From assembly GCA_040905265.1 (NCBI GenBank), contig JBBDRW010000069.1:1-42265 (forward strand): a stretch of 42,265 nt of DNA, given 5' to 3'. A program made the position numbers and the translations under genes. The notes below the pieces were generated by a model that was not told where the DNA came from, ran no database searches, and saw nothing but the letters and a program-made list of their open reading frames with translations. Below are positions 16,506-25,608 of this stretch, piece by piece (the stretch's first letter is position 1; each line of letters opens with the position of its first letter). This DNA comes from JBBDRW01 sp040905265 (GTDB lineage Bacteria > Bacteroidota > Rhodothermia > Balneolales > Balneolaceae).

Positions 16506-17357
16506 ATGAAGCTTCCTATCAAACTTGCCCGCCGATTCATCGCCGGAGAGACGATTGAAGAGGCAATCCGTGCTGTCAACCGCCTGAATCAGAAATCAAT
16601 TGCCGTTACCCTTGATCTTCTTGGTGAAAATATGACCGACCGTAAAACAGCAAATGAAACCGTTGATGAATACATGCGGCTGCTGCACTGTATTGAGGAT
16701 GCAGAGGTACAGAGCACCATCTCTATCAAATTGACAATGATCGGACTGGATATAGACAAGCAGACCTGCAGAGAGAATCTGTTTCGTCTGTTGGACGAAG
16801 CAAAGTCCCTCGGCCAGTTTGTCCGGATTGATATGGAAGGGTCACGCTATACAGAACAGACGATCAGCCTTTTCCACGAAGCGTTTCAAATCTATGGAAA
16901 TCATGTTGGCACGGTACTCCAGGCCTCTCTGCACCGTACTGCGTCCGACCTGGAGGAACTCGCCGGAATGTCTGCCGATATCCGGCTCTGTAAAGGCGCC
17001 TACAGTGAACCTTCGGAGAAAGCTATTCAGAAAATGACTAAAATACGTAATGCATATAAGGAGTATGCCAAAATACTTCTGGAGAAAACCCCATTTCCCC
17101 GATTTGCAACTCATGACGATGAGCTGATCAACTGGATCAGGCAGTATGCTGAAACGAGAGGGATTCCTCGCAACCGGTATGAGTTTCAAATGCTGTATGG
17201 ACTCCGGGAGTCAACGATGGCCGACCTTTCACAGGAGGGGTACTGCACCAGGGTCTATGTTCCCTACGGATCCATGTGGTTCCCCTACTTCAAGCGCCGG
17301 CTGATGGAGCGCAAAGAGAACATCTGGTTTGTTCTCTCGAATCTATGGAAAGACTGA
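16506..17357 (+). CDS. Proline dehydrogenase, monofunctional
   Basis: An FAD-dependent enzyme oxidising proline to pyrroline-5-carboxylate, membrane-associated and feeding electrons to the quinone pool. Its 283 residues carry the PRODH barrel motifs: TLDLLGE, FVRIDMEGS, GTVLQASLHRT, DIRLCKGAYSEP, ATHDDELI, YEFQMLYG and the substrate-binding helix YFKRRLMERKENIWF. It is slightly shorter at the N-terminus than typical single-domain PRODHs of about 300 residues; the ATG at 16506 is the first start after an in-frame stop. No P5C dehydrogenase domain is fused. The downstream membrane peptidase gene starts 40 bases later. Confidence 0.93.
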   Translation: MKLPIKLARRFIAGETIEEAIRAVNRLNQKSIAVTLDLLGENMTDRKTANETVDEYMRLLHCIEDAEVQSTISIKLTMIGLDIDKQTCRENLFRLLDEAKSLGQFVRIDMEGSRYTEQTISLFHEAFQIYGNHVGTVLQASLHRTASDLEELAGMSADIRLCKGAYSEPSEKAIQKMTKIRNAYKEYAKILLEKTPFPRFATHDDELINWIRQYAETRGIPRNRYEFQMLYGLRESTMADLSQEGYCTRVYVPYGSMWFPYFKRRLMERKENIWFVLSNLWKD

Positions 17358-17397
17358 CTGCTGAATCCTCAGGAATAGAACTACACCCTTCTTTGCG

Positions 17398-18942
17398 ATG
17401 AACCGAAAACTCCACCCATTGTCAAGACTGAATCGACACCTCTTCCCGATGTTTACCGGGCTTGCGGCCGGCCTCGTTTCCCTGTCTGTTCCTTTGCTCC
17501 GAGACTTGCACTGGGAATCGGCCGGTGCTGCTTCACTGATTATAGCGCTCTACAGCGGCTGGCTGGCAGCCGGGCCGCACCTGAACTACCGGTACAGAGC
17601 CGTCAAAATACTTGGCCTGTTGATCGGGTGGTCAACGCCGCTTTTCGTCTTCGCGCTGTTCACCGGCTGTTTCAGTTTCGACGGACTGGCCTTCTGGTTC
17701 TTTGGCCCGATTCCGTCCGCACTGTTCGGCTGGGCGGCAGGACGTGCTGTCAGTACATACGTCCCTCTACATAGTCGACTCTGGACCATGATACTGCTTT
17801 CGACTATGGCTGTTCTCCCTCTGCTGATCCAGTTTCTAACATATCCTCAACTCTACTTCTTCAACCATATCTGGAGCTATTGGCCCGGCCCGATTTACGA
17901 TGAAATCGTATTTTTCGACAGCCGCCTTGTCGGTTTCCGCTTTCTGACACTGCTTTGGGTAGTGGTACTCTGGGCACTCCCAACCGCATTTCGCCAGAAA
18001 CTCTCTACCCTGATTGTACTACTCGGTACCATAGCTATCCTGTTTGCCTATTCGCACGCCGCTGAATGGGGGTGGATTACACCTGAAGAGAGGATTCAAC
18101 AACATCTTGGCGGACTGCATGAAACCACACACTTCAGAATCTATTACCCCCCCGACTCCCTGACACCGGAACAACTGAATGACCTGGAAGGCCGCCATGA
18201 AACGTACCTTGCAGAGATCACCGAACGGCTGGAGATTGACCGCACTATCTATAGGGATCAGAAAATTCACTCTTATATCTACATAGGGGCGGATCAGAAG
18301 AAACTGCTGACAGGCGCTGGCCAGACCAGCTTTGTGCCGGTCTGGCTGAAACAGGATCAACTGCATATTAACTTCAGTGCCCTGGAGCCAGTACTCAAAC
18401 ATGAACTGGTACACATTGTTACGAAACAATTTTCCAACTGGTTTGGTGCAAGCAATAGTATCGGCCTGGTTGAAGGTGTAGCTGTAGCGCTTGCACCGAA
18501 TCGATATCCTGCCCGGATCAATCAACTGGTTGCGGCCCGGCCAGAGTGGCCAGGGCCGGAAGAGATACAGACTCTTTTTTCTTTCTCCGGTTTTTACCGT
18601 TCATCAGGCCCGGTGAGTTATCTCGTTTCCGGTTCGTTTGTACAACACCTTTTAGAGAATTACCCGGTCGATTCATTCAAGGCAGCGTTCCGAAGCGGAG
18701 ATCTGGAAACCTCATACGCCCCACTTACTGCAGAGGATCTGGTTGAATCCTGGCACAGGATACTTGAAGGCACTGAAGTAGATGATGAGGCAAGAAGCCA
18801 TTCACTGGCCCTTTTCCAGAGACCCTCAATATTTCAGATTCCCTGCCCGAGGGTAGAGAAACAGCGTGAGTTACGGAGGGAAACAGTAATCGCAGAAGAG
18901 GTTTCACCGGCCTGTCTGGAGCAGACGGCATCCAACAACTGA
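17398..18942 (+). CDS. Multi-pass membrane protein with a gluzincin (peptidase MA-like) domain
   Basis: Residues 1-225 hold about six membrane helices. After them comes an extracytoplasmic domain that starts with a segment of the peptidase-MA type (HFRIYYPPDSLTPEQL) and contains the zinc site HELVH (335-339) with a likely third ligand at Glu359 in GLVEGVA. The spacing, HExxH then about 20 residues then E, fits gluzincins. Its role is probably membrane-tethered proteolysis; the substrate is unknown. The C-terminus (PCPRVEKQRELRRE) is soluble. It follows proline dehydrogenase closely and converges on the M1 peptidase gene. I know no exact family name for the whole architecture. Confidence 0.75.
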   Translation: MNRKLHPLSRLNRHLFPMFTGLAAGLVSLSVPLLRDLHWESAGAASLIIALYSGWLAAGPHLNYRYRAVKILGLLIGWSTPLFVFALFTGCFSFDGLAFWFFGPIPSALFGWAAGRAVSTYVPLHSRLWTMILLSTMAVLPLLIQFLTYPQLYFFNHIWSYWPGPIYDEIVFFDSRLVGFRFLTLLWVVVLWALPTAFRQKLSTLIVLLGTIAILFAYSHAAEWGWITPEERIQQHLGGLHETTHFRIYYPPDSLTPEQLNDLEGRHETYLAEITERLEIDRTIYRDQKIHSYIYIGADQKKLLTGAGQTSFVPVWLKQDQLHINFSALEPVLKHELVHIVTKQFSNWFGASNSIGLVEGVAVALAPNRYPARINQLVAARPEWPGPEEIQTLFSFSGFYRSSGPVSYLVSGSFVQHLLENYPVDSFKAAFRSGDLETSYAPLTAEDLVESWHRILEGTEVDDEARSHSLALFQRPSIFQIPCPRVEKQRELRRETVIAEEVSPACLEQTASNN

Positions 18943-19016
18943 TCTGACAAACCGGTGCTGAACAGTTCAAAACTCCTAAAAAACCGGTATCCCTCCACTC
19001 AAAAATCTGAACAATC

Positions 19017-20909
19017 TTATTCCTGGTCTCTGGGCCAGACGTTGTTCTCCCGGTTCACATCTGCCATCCGACGGGTTGGATCGATCTCTAACCGTACGAT
19101 CTCTCCGATGGAATAAGGTAGTTCAAAACGATAGGCGGGTGTGACCCATAGCCATTCATCCAGAACTGTACGTGGCACATCCTGATATTCACTCTCTTTC
19201 TCTCCCCACATGATCCGCAGGGGAATATAGTAGTGCCGGATACGTCCATCCTCCAGCTCGACCTCAATATCCAGAGGCATCGGCATCAGGCCGTGCCGTA
19301 CAAGATTTACACTGGCCGACGGCCCTGACGCTTCCACATCCTCTACTGCATAATCGACAGTTTTTGTCGTCAACACCCAGTATTCATAATACCAGTAGAG
19401 CTCCATACCGCTCTCCCTCTCCATAACCCGGACAAAATCGAGGCCGGAGGGGTGTTTGAACTTCCACTCCTCAAAGAACCGGAGCATTCCCCGGTCAAAG
19501 GCATCCTGGCCGATAATGTAGCTGAGCTGATGCAGAAAGATCATCCCCTTGGTATAGGAGGCCGCCGAGTATGCACTGTTGGTATGAAAATGATCTGCAT
19601 GGGTGACCATAGGCTCTTCCAGGCCCAATTCAACCACGCGGAAATAACTTTGAAATCTGTTATCGAAAGGGTCCTCACCCTCTGATCCGTAGAGGTAATG
19701 CATCACTCTCGCAGATGCGTAACTGGTAAACCCTTCATCCATCCAGTGGTAAAGACTCTCATTATTGGCAAGAACTCCCTGAAACCAGGCGTGCACCAGC
19801 TCGTGGACTGTTACGGAGACCAGACTGTTCAGCGACCGGTTTCCTGTAATCAATGTCCCCATGATATACTCCATTCCGCCATCTCCCCCCTGGATTACCA
19901 TATACTCATCATACGGATACTCTCCAAAATGCTCATTCATGTAGAGAAACGCTCCTACAGCAGCCTCCGGCAGACGTTCCCAATTCTGTAATAGTTCCGC
20001 CTGTCGTTGCTCTGAACTGTTTTCAGCCACCGGATCGGACTGGTAGAAGAAGCGGAGCAACGGCCCTCCGGGTACCTGCGCCGTAACATGTCTGTAATCC
20101 GGGTCTGCCGCCCACATAAAATCGTGCTGATAATCCGATTTGAAGTGCCATGTCAGTTTTTCACCATCCGGACGCTGCACCTCACTCCCCTCCTCTTCAT
20201 AGCCGTAACCTACCTCTTCCGGGTTCTGAAGATAACCGGTTGCAGCGACGATATAATTTCGGTCGATATGGATCGTCACATCAAAGGTGCCAAAGACTCC
20301 GTGAAATTCACGGGAAATATAAGGATTGGCATGCCAGCCGAGATGGTCATACTCTGCAATCTTCGGATACCACTGTGACATTGAATAGTCGATTCCTTCA
20401 GAGTTGTGGCGGCCGGACCTCCGAACCTGAACCGGAACCTGTGCTTCAAACTCCATCTCAAAGTGGACAACTGCTCCGGGGGGTATCGGCTCTGCCAGCT
20501 CCACCTCCATCACAGTACCGTTAATCTTCCAGTTGAGGGGTTCTCCATCCTGTGACAGTGTCAAAATTTTCTGATAGCCAATTTCACTCTCCGACAGATG
20601 ATAAATCCGGTCACCGATTCTGCTATCCGGATCCGCAATCGTTCTGGAACGCTGATCCATCATGCTATTGGGCTGAAAAGCATTGAAATAGAGATGGTAA
20701 AAAACCCGGTTCAATGTATCGGGAGAGTTGTTATGGTAGGTCAGCTGCTGACTACCGCTCAGACGATGCGACTCCACATCCAGATCGACCTCCATTACAT
20801 ACTCTGCCTCCTGCTGCCAATACCCTTTCGGTTGCGCATCAACCTGTACGACCGCTCCGGATAACTGGAGAAGGGAGGTCAGAATGAGAATTCGGCAATA
20901 GAACTGCAT
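19017..20909 (-). CDS. Exported M1-family metallopeptidase
   Basis: A signal peptide (MQFYCRILILTSLLQLSGAV) is followed by an M1 N-terminal beta domain (about 30-240) and the catalytic domain. The zinc site is exact: His369-Glu370-x-x-His373, then 18 residues, then Glu392 (HELVHAWF and NESLYHWMDEGF). The exopeptidase motif reads GGMEY instead of the GAMEN usual in aminopeptidases, as in many Bacteroidota M1 homologues. A further catalytic-side Tyr may lie in YTKGMIFLHQL. At 630 residues it lacks the long C-terminal helical domain. Its likely role is periplasmic peptide degradation. A perfect 34-bp palindrome lies 35 bases upstream of the start. Confidence 0.92.
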   Translation of the reverse strand: MQFYCRILILTSLLQLSGAVVQVDAQPKGYWQQEAEYVMEVDLDVESHRLSGSQQLTYHNNSPDTLNRVFYHLYFNAFQPNSMMDQRSRTIADPDSRIGDRIYHLSESEIGYQKILTLSQDGEPLNWKINGTVMEVELAEPIPPGAVVHFEMEFEAQVPVQVRRSGRHNSEGIDYSMSQWYPKIAEYDHLGWHANPYISREFHGVFGTFDVTIHIDRNYIVAATGYLQNPEEVGYGYEEEGSEVQRPDGEKLTWHFKSDYQHDFMWAADPDYRHVTAQVPGGPLLRFFYQSDPVAENSSEQRQAELLQNWERLPEAAVGAFLYMNEHFGEYPYDEYMVIQGGDGGMEYIMGTLITGNRSLNSLVSVTVHELVHAWFQGVLANNESLYHWMDEGFTSYASARVMHYLYGSEGEDPFDNRFQSYFRVVELGLEEPMVTHADHFHTNSAYSAASYTKGMIFLHQLSYIIGQDAFDRGMLRFFEEWKFKHPSGLDFVRVMERESGMELYWYYEYWVLTTKTVDYAVEDVEASGPSASVNLVRHGLMPMPLDIEVELEDGRIRHYYIPLRIMWGEKESEYQDVPRTVLDEWLWVTPAYRFELPYSIGEIVRLEIDPTRRMADVNRENNVWPRDQE

Positions 20910-20943
20910 TGGCAGAATGTTTTTAGGTCTATGATTCGAGTAA

Positions 20944-20977
20944 AACGAAATCTACCTATTAATAGGTAGATTTCGTT
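20944..20977. repeat. Perfect 34-bp palindrome
   Basis: The half-site AACGAAATCTACCTATT is followed at once by its exact reverse complement. As RNA it would form a 15-bp stem with a four-base loop in either direction. Tails are short (TTATTCTTTC on plus, TTTTAC on minus), so it may be a bidirectional terminator or an attenuator between recR and the M1 peptidase gene. As DNA it could be an operator for the peptidase gene. Confidence 0.8.
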
Positions 20978-21101
20978 ATTCTTTCAATTCCCGCCCACTT
21001 CCACTGATTCACCCCTTAGTTCAGGGAATCTTTCGGCACCACACAGAGACGGGAACAGAACTCTTCCTCTCCCTGCCGCTTCACCAGGCAACAACTACAA
21101 A

Positions 21102-21114
21102 GAGGCTTTGCCTC
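21102..21114 (-). terminator. Small hairpin after recR
   Basis: GAGGC-TTT-GCCTC lies seven bases beyond the recR stop. On the minus strand it reads AAG, stem, CTTT. The U-run is short, so termination would be weak. Confidence 0.4.
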
Positions 21115-21121
21115 CTTCAAA

Positions 21122-21724
21122 TCAGAATGCATTCCGGCTTGCAAATGCACGGCTCAGGGTCGCCTCATCAATATACTCCAGTTCCGAACCCATCGGAATC
21201 CCATAGGCGATACGGGTTACTTTGATCTCAAATGGCTGCAGCAATTTGTTTATGTAGTATGAAGTCGCCTCGCCTTCAGCATCAGGATTCAGGGCCAAAA
21301 TAATTTCAACAATCTCTTCATCCCCGTTTACTCTTTCGATGAGCTGTCTGATCCGTACCTGGTCCGGGCCGATATTCTCCAGTGGTGAGATCACCCCTCC
21401 CAGAACGTGGTAGCGACCACGGTACTCATTGGTTTTCTCAATCGTATGAACATCCCGGAACTCCTCAACTACACAGATCTGGCCGTTCGCCCGTTTCTCA
21501 TTACTGCAAATAGTGCAAGGATCCGAGTCTGTTATGGTCCCGCAAACCGAGCAGTTTCGAACCGATTTTTTCAGAGAGATCAGTGCCTCAGCCAGACGAA
21601 AGACATTCTCGTCCTGCTGTTTCAAGAGGTAGATTGCCATCCTTCTGGCCGACTTTCGTCCTGTACCCGGCAGCTTTGCCAGCTCCTCAATTGCCCGCTC
21701 CAATGCCTCCGATGTGATTTGCAT
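21122..21724 (-). CDS. recR: Recombination mediator RecR
   Basis: The 200-residue protein acts with RecF/RecO to load RecA at gaps. The helix-hairpin-helix segment (LAKLPGTGRKSARRMAIYLL) is followed by the four-cysteine zinc finger (CSVCG and CTICS, about residues 57-71) and the TOPRIM domain (ICVVEEFRDV, YHVLGGVISPLENIGPDQ, LALNPDAEGEATSYYI). The C-terminus IAYGIPMGSELEYID is typical. It is the third gene of the dnaX-ybaB-recR cluster, 15 bases after ybaB, an order conserved in many bacteria. Confidence 0.97.
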   Translation of the reverse strand: MQITSEALERAIEELAKLPGTGRKSARRMAIYLLKQQDENVFRLAEALISLKKSVRNCSVCGTITDSDPCTICSNEKRANGQICVVEEFRDVHTIEKTNEYRGRYHVLGGVISPLENIGPDQVRIRQLIERVNGDEEIVEIILALNPDAEGEATSYYINKLLQPFEIKVTRIAYGIPMGSELEYIDEATLSRAFASRNAF

Positions 21725-21739
21725 TCCTGATCCCGGAAA

Positions 21740-22090
21740 TTAAAGGCCGAACTTGCTGAGGTCCATTCCGGGCAAGCCGCCACCCGGTATGAGATCTTTA
21801 TAGACCTCTTGCATTTTCTGCTTTCCGGCCTGTTCTGCCTTCTCAAGGGCACGGTTGACACCGGCAACCACCAGGTCTTCCAGCATCTCTTTCTCCTCCG
21901 GGTCAATTACGTCTTTGTCCAGGTCGATCGCTAACAGTTCTCTTCGGCCGTTCGCACGGACTTTAACCATTCCGCCACCTGCTTCCGCCTCGACCTCAAC
22001 CTCTCCAAGCCGGTCCTGGGCCTCTTTCATCTTCTGTTGCATCTCGGCAAATTTGCCAAACATATCCGCCATATTGGGTTGATTACTCAT
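21740..22090 (-). CDS. YbaB/EbfC nucleoid-associated protein
   Basis: The 116-residue protein has a helical N-terminus rich in Met/Gln/Lys (FGKFAEMQQKMKEAQDRLGE), a central strand region GGGMVKVRANGRRELLAIDLD, and a C-terminal helix ending PGGGLPGMDLSKFGL. These match the YbaB/EbfC DNA-binding family. The gene sits between dnaX and recR, with gaps of 29 and 15 bases, and is very likely co-transcribed. Confidence 0.95.
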   Translation of the reverse strand: MSNQPNMADMFGKFAEMQQKMKEAQDRLGEVEVEAEAGGGMVKVRANGRRELLAIDLDKDVIDPEEKEMLEDLVVAGVNRALEKAEQAGKQKMQEVYKDLIPGGGLPGMDLSKFGL

Positions 22091-22119
22091 GTCTGCTTCT
22101 CTGTATTTACAAGTTACAA

Positions 22120-24003
22120 TTAATACTCCAGTTCAGCTCCAAAAAGCTCTACCAGTGCCCGCAGATTCGGGTCCTCCTTTTGCAATTGATGAAATCGTTC
22201 ATATGGGCTCAGGGCTCCGTTTTCCTCTTTTTCAGCCCGTTCAATGGTACAAGTCAATTGAAATCGAACACCGAACTCCTCCTTCATCAGTTTACAAAGC
22301 AACATCCGGTGCTCTTCGATCATTCGGCGGGCAAATTCATTGTCTACCGAGACAACCAGCTCCCGGCCCTGTAACCTCTTCAGGCCGACCCGCTGAAACT
22401 GAAAAAAGAGGATACCCGGCACATTCGCTTTAGCCCGTTCCAGAAACTGATTCCATCTCTCTGTAACGGATTTCATTCCGTTAAATTCCCTCTTTGGCGA
22501 CTCCTTCTCAACGTCTGGTTCCGGAGCGGGTGAATGTTCACTCTGCTGTCCGCCCCGGACAGCTCCGCCGGATGAGCGGGGGGAAAGAGTGGGTGTCCCG
22601 AATATATTTTCATCCTCAGGCTCCAGTTCTCCCGATTCAGCAGAAGACCCGGGATCGTCAGCTTCCAACCCGGCCGATTCTGGCTTCTCTACTTCACCGG
22701 TTTGAATCGAAACACCCGTATCGGCAGAAACCGACAAACTGTTATTCCCGGTTTCTGAGTCCGCTTCCCGGCCAGGATCACTATCAGGCTCAGATTCTGC
22801 TTCCGCCAGAGCCTCTTCATCTTCACGATTCCCGTTGCCCACTGACCTGCTTTTTCCGTTATTTTCCGCACTTACCTGGCCATTATATTTTTTTTTTACC
22901 TCCTCCAGATCTTTCAACAGTACATCAAGTTCAACAGACCGGTGCATGTGTACCAGTTTCAGGAGCAGGATTTCAAACCGGACCCTGGGCTGCTGAGCCT
23001 CCTTCATCTTCATCTGGGCTTCACTGATTAGAAACAGCATCCTCATAAGATCGTCCTCCGAAAAGTTGGATGCCTGCTCTTCATATCGTTTCTTTGTCTC
23101 CTCTGTCGCTTCTACCAGATAAAAACGATCCGATTGATGGGCAACGTAGAGATTACGGACATGCTCCGTCAATGAGACCAGAAACTCCTGAATATCGGTG
23201 CCTGCCTGCAGAAGTTCCTGAATCAGGGTTAGTCCCGTTTTGGCATCCCGCGACCTGACTGCTTCGATGAATGAGAAGAGGTACTCTTTGTCAACCACAT
23301 TCAACGCCTGAAGGAGCTCTTTGTAAGTGATGGTGTCGCCGCAAAATGCAATCGCCTGATCCATCAGCCCGAGTGCGTCCCGAAGTGCTCCGTCTGCCCG
23401 CTTTGCGATCACATGGAGAGACTCTTCGTCGATCGTGATCTTCTCGTTTTCAGAAACCGCCTGTAGCCGTCCCACAATTTCAGGGACACTGATCCGCTTG
23501 AAATCAAATCGCTGAACCCTGGAGAGGATTGTCGGAAGCACCTTATGGGGTTCCGTGGTAGCAAAGATGAATATGGCGTGCGGAGGCGGCTCTTCAAGGG
23601 TTTTCAAAAGGGCATTAAATGCCTCTTTGGTGAGCATATGAACTTCATCAATAATAAAGATCTTATACTTTCCCTGTTGAGGCGGAACCCGGATCACCTC
23701 TTTCAGTGAACGGACATCCTCAATCTTCCTATTGGAAGCGGCATCCATCTCTACAATATTGAGAGTCTGATTCAGAGATTCGCCATCTACACCCGCATCA
23801 ATCTGATTGACCTCTCTGGCAAGTACGCGGGCCATTGTCGTCTTGCCGACACCACGCGGCCCGCAAAACATATATGCGTGGGATAACCTGTTTTGCAGTA
23901 TAGCATTTTTCAACGTACTGCTGACGTGTTCCTGTGAAACGATGTCGTCAAACGTCCGGGGCCGGTATGTGCGTGTTAATGCTCTGTAAGTCTGATTCAT
24001 CAA
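22120..24003 (-). CDS. dnaX: DNA polymerase III gamma/tau subunit
   Basis: This is the clamp-loader ATPase. Walker A is GPRGVGKTT (48-56), followed by DEVHML, LLKTLEEPP and the SRVQRFDFKR sensor-1 region. The zinc module that normally follows Walker A, with four cysteines, is absent: residues 66-91 read NQIDAGVDGESLNQTLNIVE, then MDAASN, with no cysteine. Domain III ends near residue 366. An acidic, low-complexity linker (about 380-510) precedes a C-terminal tau domain. A run of ten A on the coding strand at codons 369-372 sits exactly at this border and could yield a short gamma form. Total length is 627 residues; the start may be ATG 24003 or 24000. Confidence 0.97.
   Translation of the reverse strand: MMNQTYRALTRTYRPRTFDDIVSQEHVSSTLKNAILQNRLSHAYMFCGPRGVGKTTMARVLAREVNQIDAGVDGESLNQTLNIVEMDAASNRKIEDVRSLKEVIRVPPQQGKYKIFIIDEVHMLTKEAFNALLKTLEEPPPHAIFIFATTEPHKVLPTILSRVQRFDFKRISVPEIVGRLQAVSENEKITIDEESLHVIAKRADGALRDALGLMDQAIAFCGDTITYKELLQALNVVDKEYLFSFIEAVRSRDAKTGLTLIQELLQAGTDIQEFLVSLTEHVRNLYVAHQSDRFYLVEATEETKKRYEEQASNFSEDDLMRMLFLISEAQMKMKEAQQPRVRFEILLLKLVHMHRSVELDVLLKDLEEVKKKYNGQVSAENNGKSRSVGNGNREDEEALAEAESEPDSDPGREADSETGNNSLSVSADTGVSIQTGEVEKPESAGLEADDPGSSAESGELEPEDENIFGTPTLSPRSSGGAVRGGQQSEHSPAPEPDVEKESPKREFNGMKSVTERWNQFLERAKANVPGILFFQFQRVGLKRLQGRELVVSVDNEFARRMIEEHRMLLCKLMKEEFGVRFQLTCTIERAEKEENGALSPYERFHQLQKEDPNLRALVELFGAELEY
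22888..22908 (-). promoter_or_regulatory. A10 slippery run with upstream SD-like sequence in dnaX
   Basis: The coding strand reads GGAGGAGGT and then ten A (22897 down to 22888), covering GTA AAA AAA AAA at codons 369-372. One extra A or a -1 ribosomal shift gives ATA then TAA, ending a product of about 373 residues. One A fewer gives N-I-M-A-R then stop. The position, at the end of the ATPase/collar region, equals that of gamma formation in E. coli and Thermus dnaX. Confidence 0.6.
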
Positions 24004-24153
24004 GCAGAGTATTCGATTGAACTATGTCATGAATGTACTAAAAATCAACTTCCCTGTAACCTTCTTCATATAGCCACGTACAAGTGGACTGATGATGAAC
24101 TCAATATATTACTCAAGGGCTTGACCCAATGCAAAACAAGCATTACAAAATGC
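24004..24153. other. Gap between dnaX start and gdh terminator
   Basis: About 150 bp with no ORF of coding character. The dnaX promoter should be here, but no convincing TAnnTTTG box was found on the minus strand. Confidence 0.4.
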
Positions 24154-24187
24154 AAAAAACTCTCACCTGAACAGTGGGAGTTTTTTT
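24154..24187. terminator. Bidirectional intrinsic terminator after glutamate dehydrogenase
   Basis: Six A, the stem CTCTCAC (24160-24166), loop CTGAACA, arm GTGGGAG (24174-24180) and seven T. The stem has one G-U pair. On the minus strand it gives a hairpin followed by six U, directly at the stop codon of the dehydrogenase gene. Confidence 0.85.
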
Positions 24188-25589
24188 ATGGAAATATTCC
24201 CATCTTCTCATAAATCAAACCCACTTTATTGATTGCACTGATAAATGCACCGGTACGAAGATCAACGTCGTTGGTCTTTCTCAAGTCATTAATTTCCTGA
24301 TAGGCATTGATCATCGTCTCTTCGAGTCCGGAATCGACCAGTTCAGCCTCCCCGGCCCCTTGCGCCAGGAAATCCATCTCTTTCTCACTAAATTTCCGGT
24401 CTGATATACTCTCGATCACGGAGAGGATTCGCCGATAACTCGCTTCTTCAAACCGTTTGCCCAGACGCCCAAACCGGACATGGGAGAGATTTTTCAGCCA
24501 CTCGAAGTAGGAGACTGTTACACCGCCTGCATTCAGATAATTGTCCGGGATGATAAGGGCACCTTTGGATTTGATGATCTCATGCGCTTCCGATGTGGTA
24601 GGCCCGTTCGCTGCCTCTGCAATAATCTTCGCCTTGATTTCAGGTGCATTCTCTGCATTCAACTGGTTCTCCAGGGCGGCAGGAATCAGGATGTCACAAT
24701 CCATTTCGAGTACACGCGTGTTGTTCTCCAGCTCCTGAACTCCCTCAAAACCGGTAATACGTCCTGTCTCTTTCCGATATGCCATCAGGCGATCAAGATC
24801 GATCCCTTTCTTTGAGTAGAAAGACCCCTCCATCTCTGCAACTCCAATCAGTACAGCTCCACCTTCAATCATATACTTTGCCGCGTGAAAACCGACATTC
24901 CCCAATCCCTGGACAACAAACGTCTTTCCTTCCAGGCCGGGTTCCAGGCCTAGAGCATTCATATCCTCTCTGTTGTTACAGGCTTCCCGGACTCCGAAAA
25001 AGACACCTCGGCCGGTAGCTTCCGTACGGCCGCGAATCCCACCCATGGAGATCGGCTTGCCGGTTACACACCCCTCGGCATTGATGTCGGTGCTCAACTG
25101 TCGAAACGTGTCGAGGATCCACCCCATCTCACGTTCTCCTGTTCCATAGTCCGGGGCCGGAACATCTGAACCGGGGCCGATAAAATTTTTCTTGTAGAGT
25201 TCAAATGTATACCGACGGGTAATGCGCTCCAGCTCCTCATCTGAATAGTTGGATTTATCAATACGGATTCCCCCCTTGGCACCACCAAATGGCACATCTA
25301 CTACGGCACATTTATAGGTCATCAGAGCTGCAAGGGCCATGGTTTCATCCTCGTCAACACTCATGGCGTATCGAATTCCACCCTTGGTCGGCACCTTGTG
25401 ATGGCTGTGTTCAACCCTCCAGGCATGAATCGTCTCTATTGTACCGTTATCACGCTCTATTGGAAATGTGATGTGAAGAACATCATTACATATTTTTATC
25501 TGGGAAAGAAGCCCTTGGTCGAATCTCGTATAACTTGCCGCACGGTCAAATGCTTTGTTTACTTGTGCAAAAAACTTGTAATCTGACAT
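24186..25589 (-). CDS. gdhA: Glutamate dehydrogenase (Glu/Leu/Phe/Val dehydrogenase family)
   Basis: This enzyme interconverts glutamate and 2-oxoglutarate plus ammonia. Its 467 residues include the substrate-binding blocks KGGIRYAMSVDEDE, MTYKCAVVDVPFGGAKGGI (catalytic Lys) and GPGSDVPAPDYGT. The Rossmann glycine motif is VQGLGNVGFHAA. There is also AAANGPTT and the C-terminal NAGGVTVSYFEWLKN. The cofactor cannot be read with certainty. An SD-like AGAGG precedes the ATG. The GlsB-like gene ends 19 bases upstream, so the two may be co-transcribed. An intrinsic terminator follows immediately. Confidence 0.95.
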   Translation of the reverse strand: MSDYKFFAQVNKAFDRAASYTRFDQGLLSQIKICNDVLHITFPIERDNGTIETIHAWRVEHSHHKVPTKGGIRYAMSVDEDETMALAALMTYKCAVVDVPFGGAKGGIRIDKSNYSDEELERITRRYTFELYKKNFIGPGSDVPAPDYGTGEREMGWILDTFRQLSTDINAEGCVTGKPISMGGIRGRTEATGRGVFFGVREACNNREDMNALGLEPGLEGKTFVVQGLGNVGFHAAKYMIEGGAVLIGVAEMEGSFYSKKGIDLDRLMAYRKETGRITGFEGVQELENNTRVLEMDCDILIPAALENQLNAENAPEIKAKIIAEAANGPTTSEAHEIIKSKGALIIPDNYLNAGGVTVSYFEWLKNLSHVRFGRLGKRFEEASYRRILSVIESISDRKFSEKEMDFLAQGAGEAELVDSGLEETMINAYQEINDLRKTNDVDLRTGAFISAINKVGLIYEKMGIFP

Positions 25590-25608
25590 AAACCTCTGTT
25601 TCAGTTTT

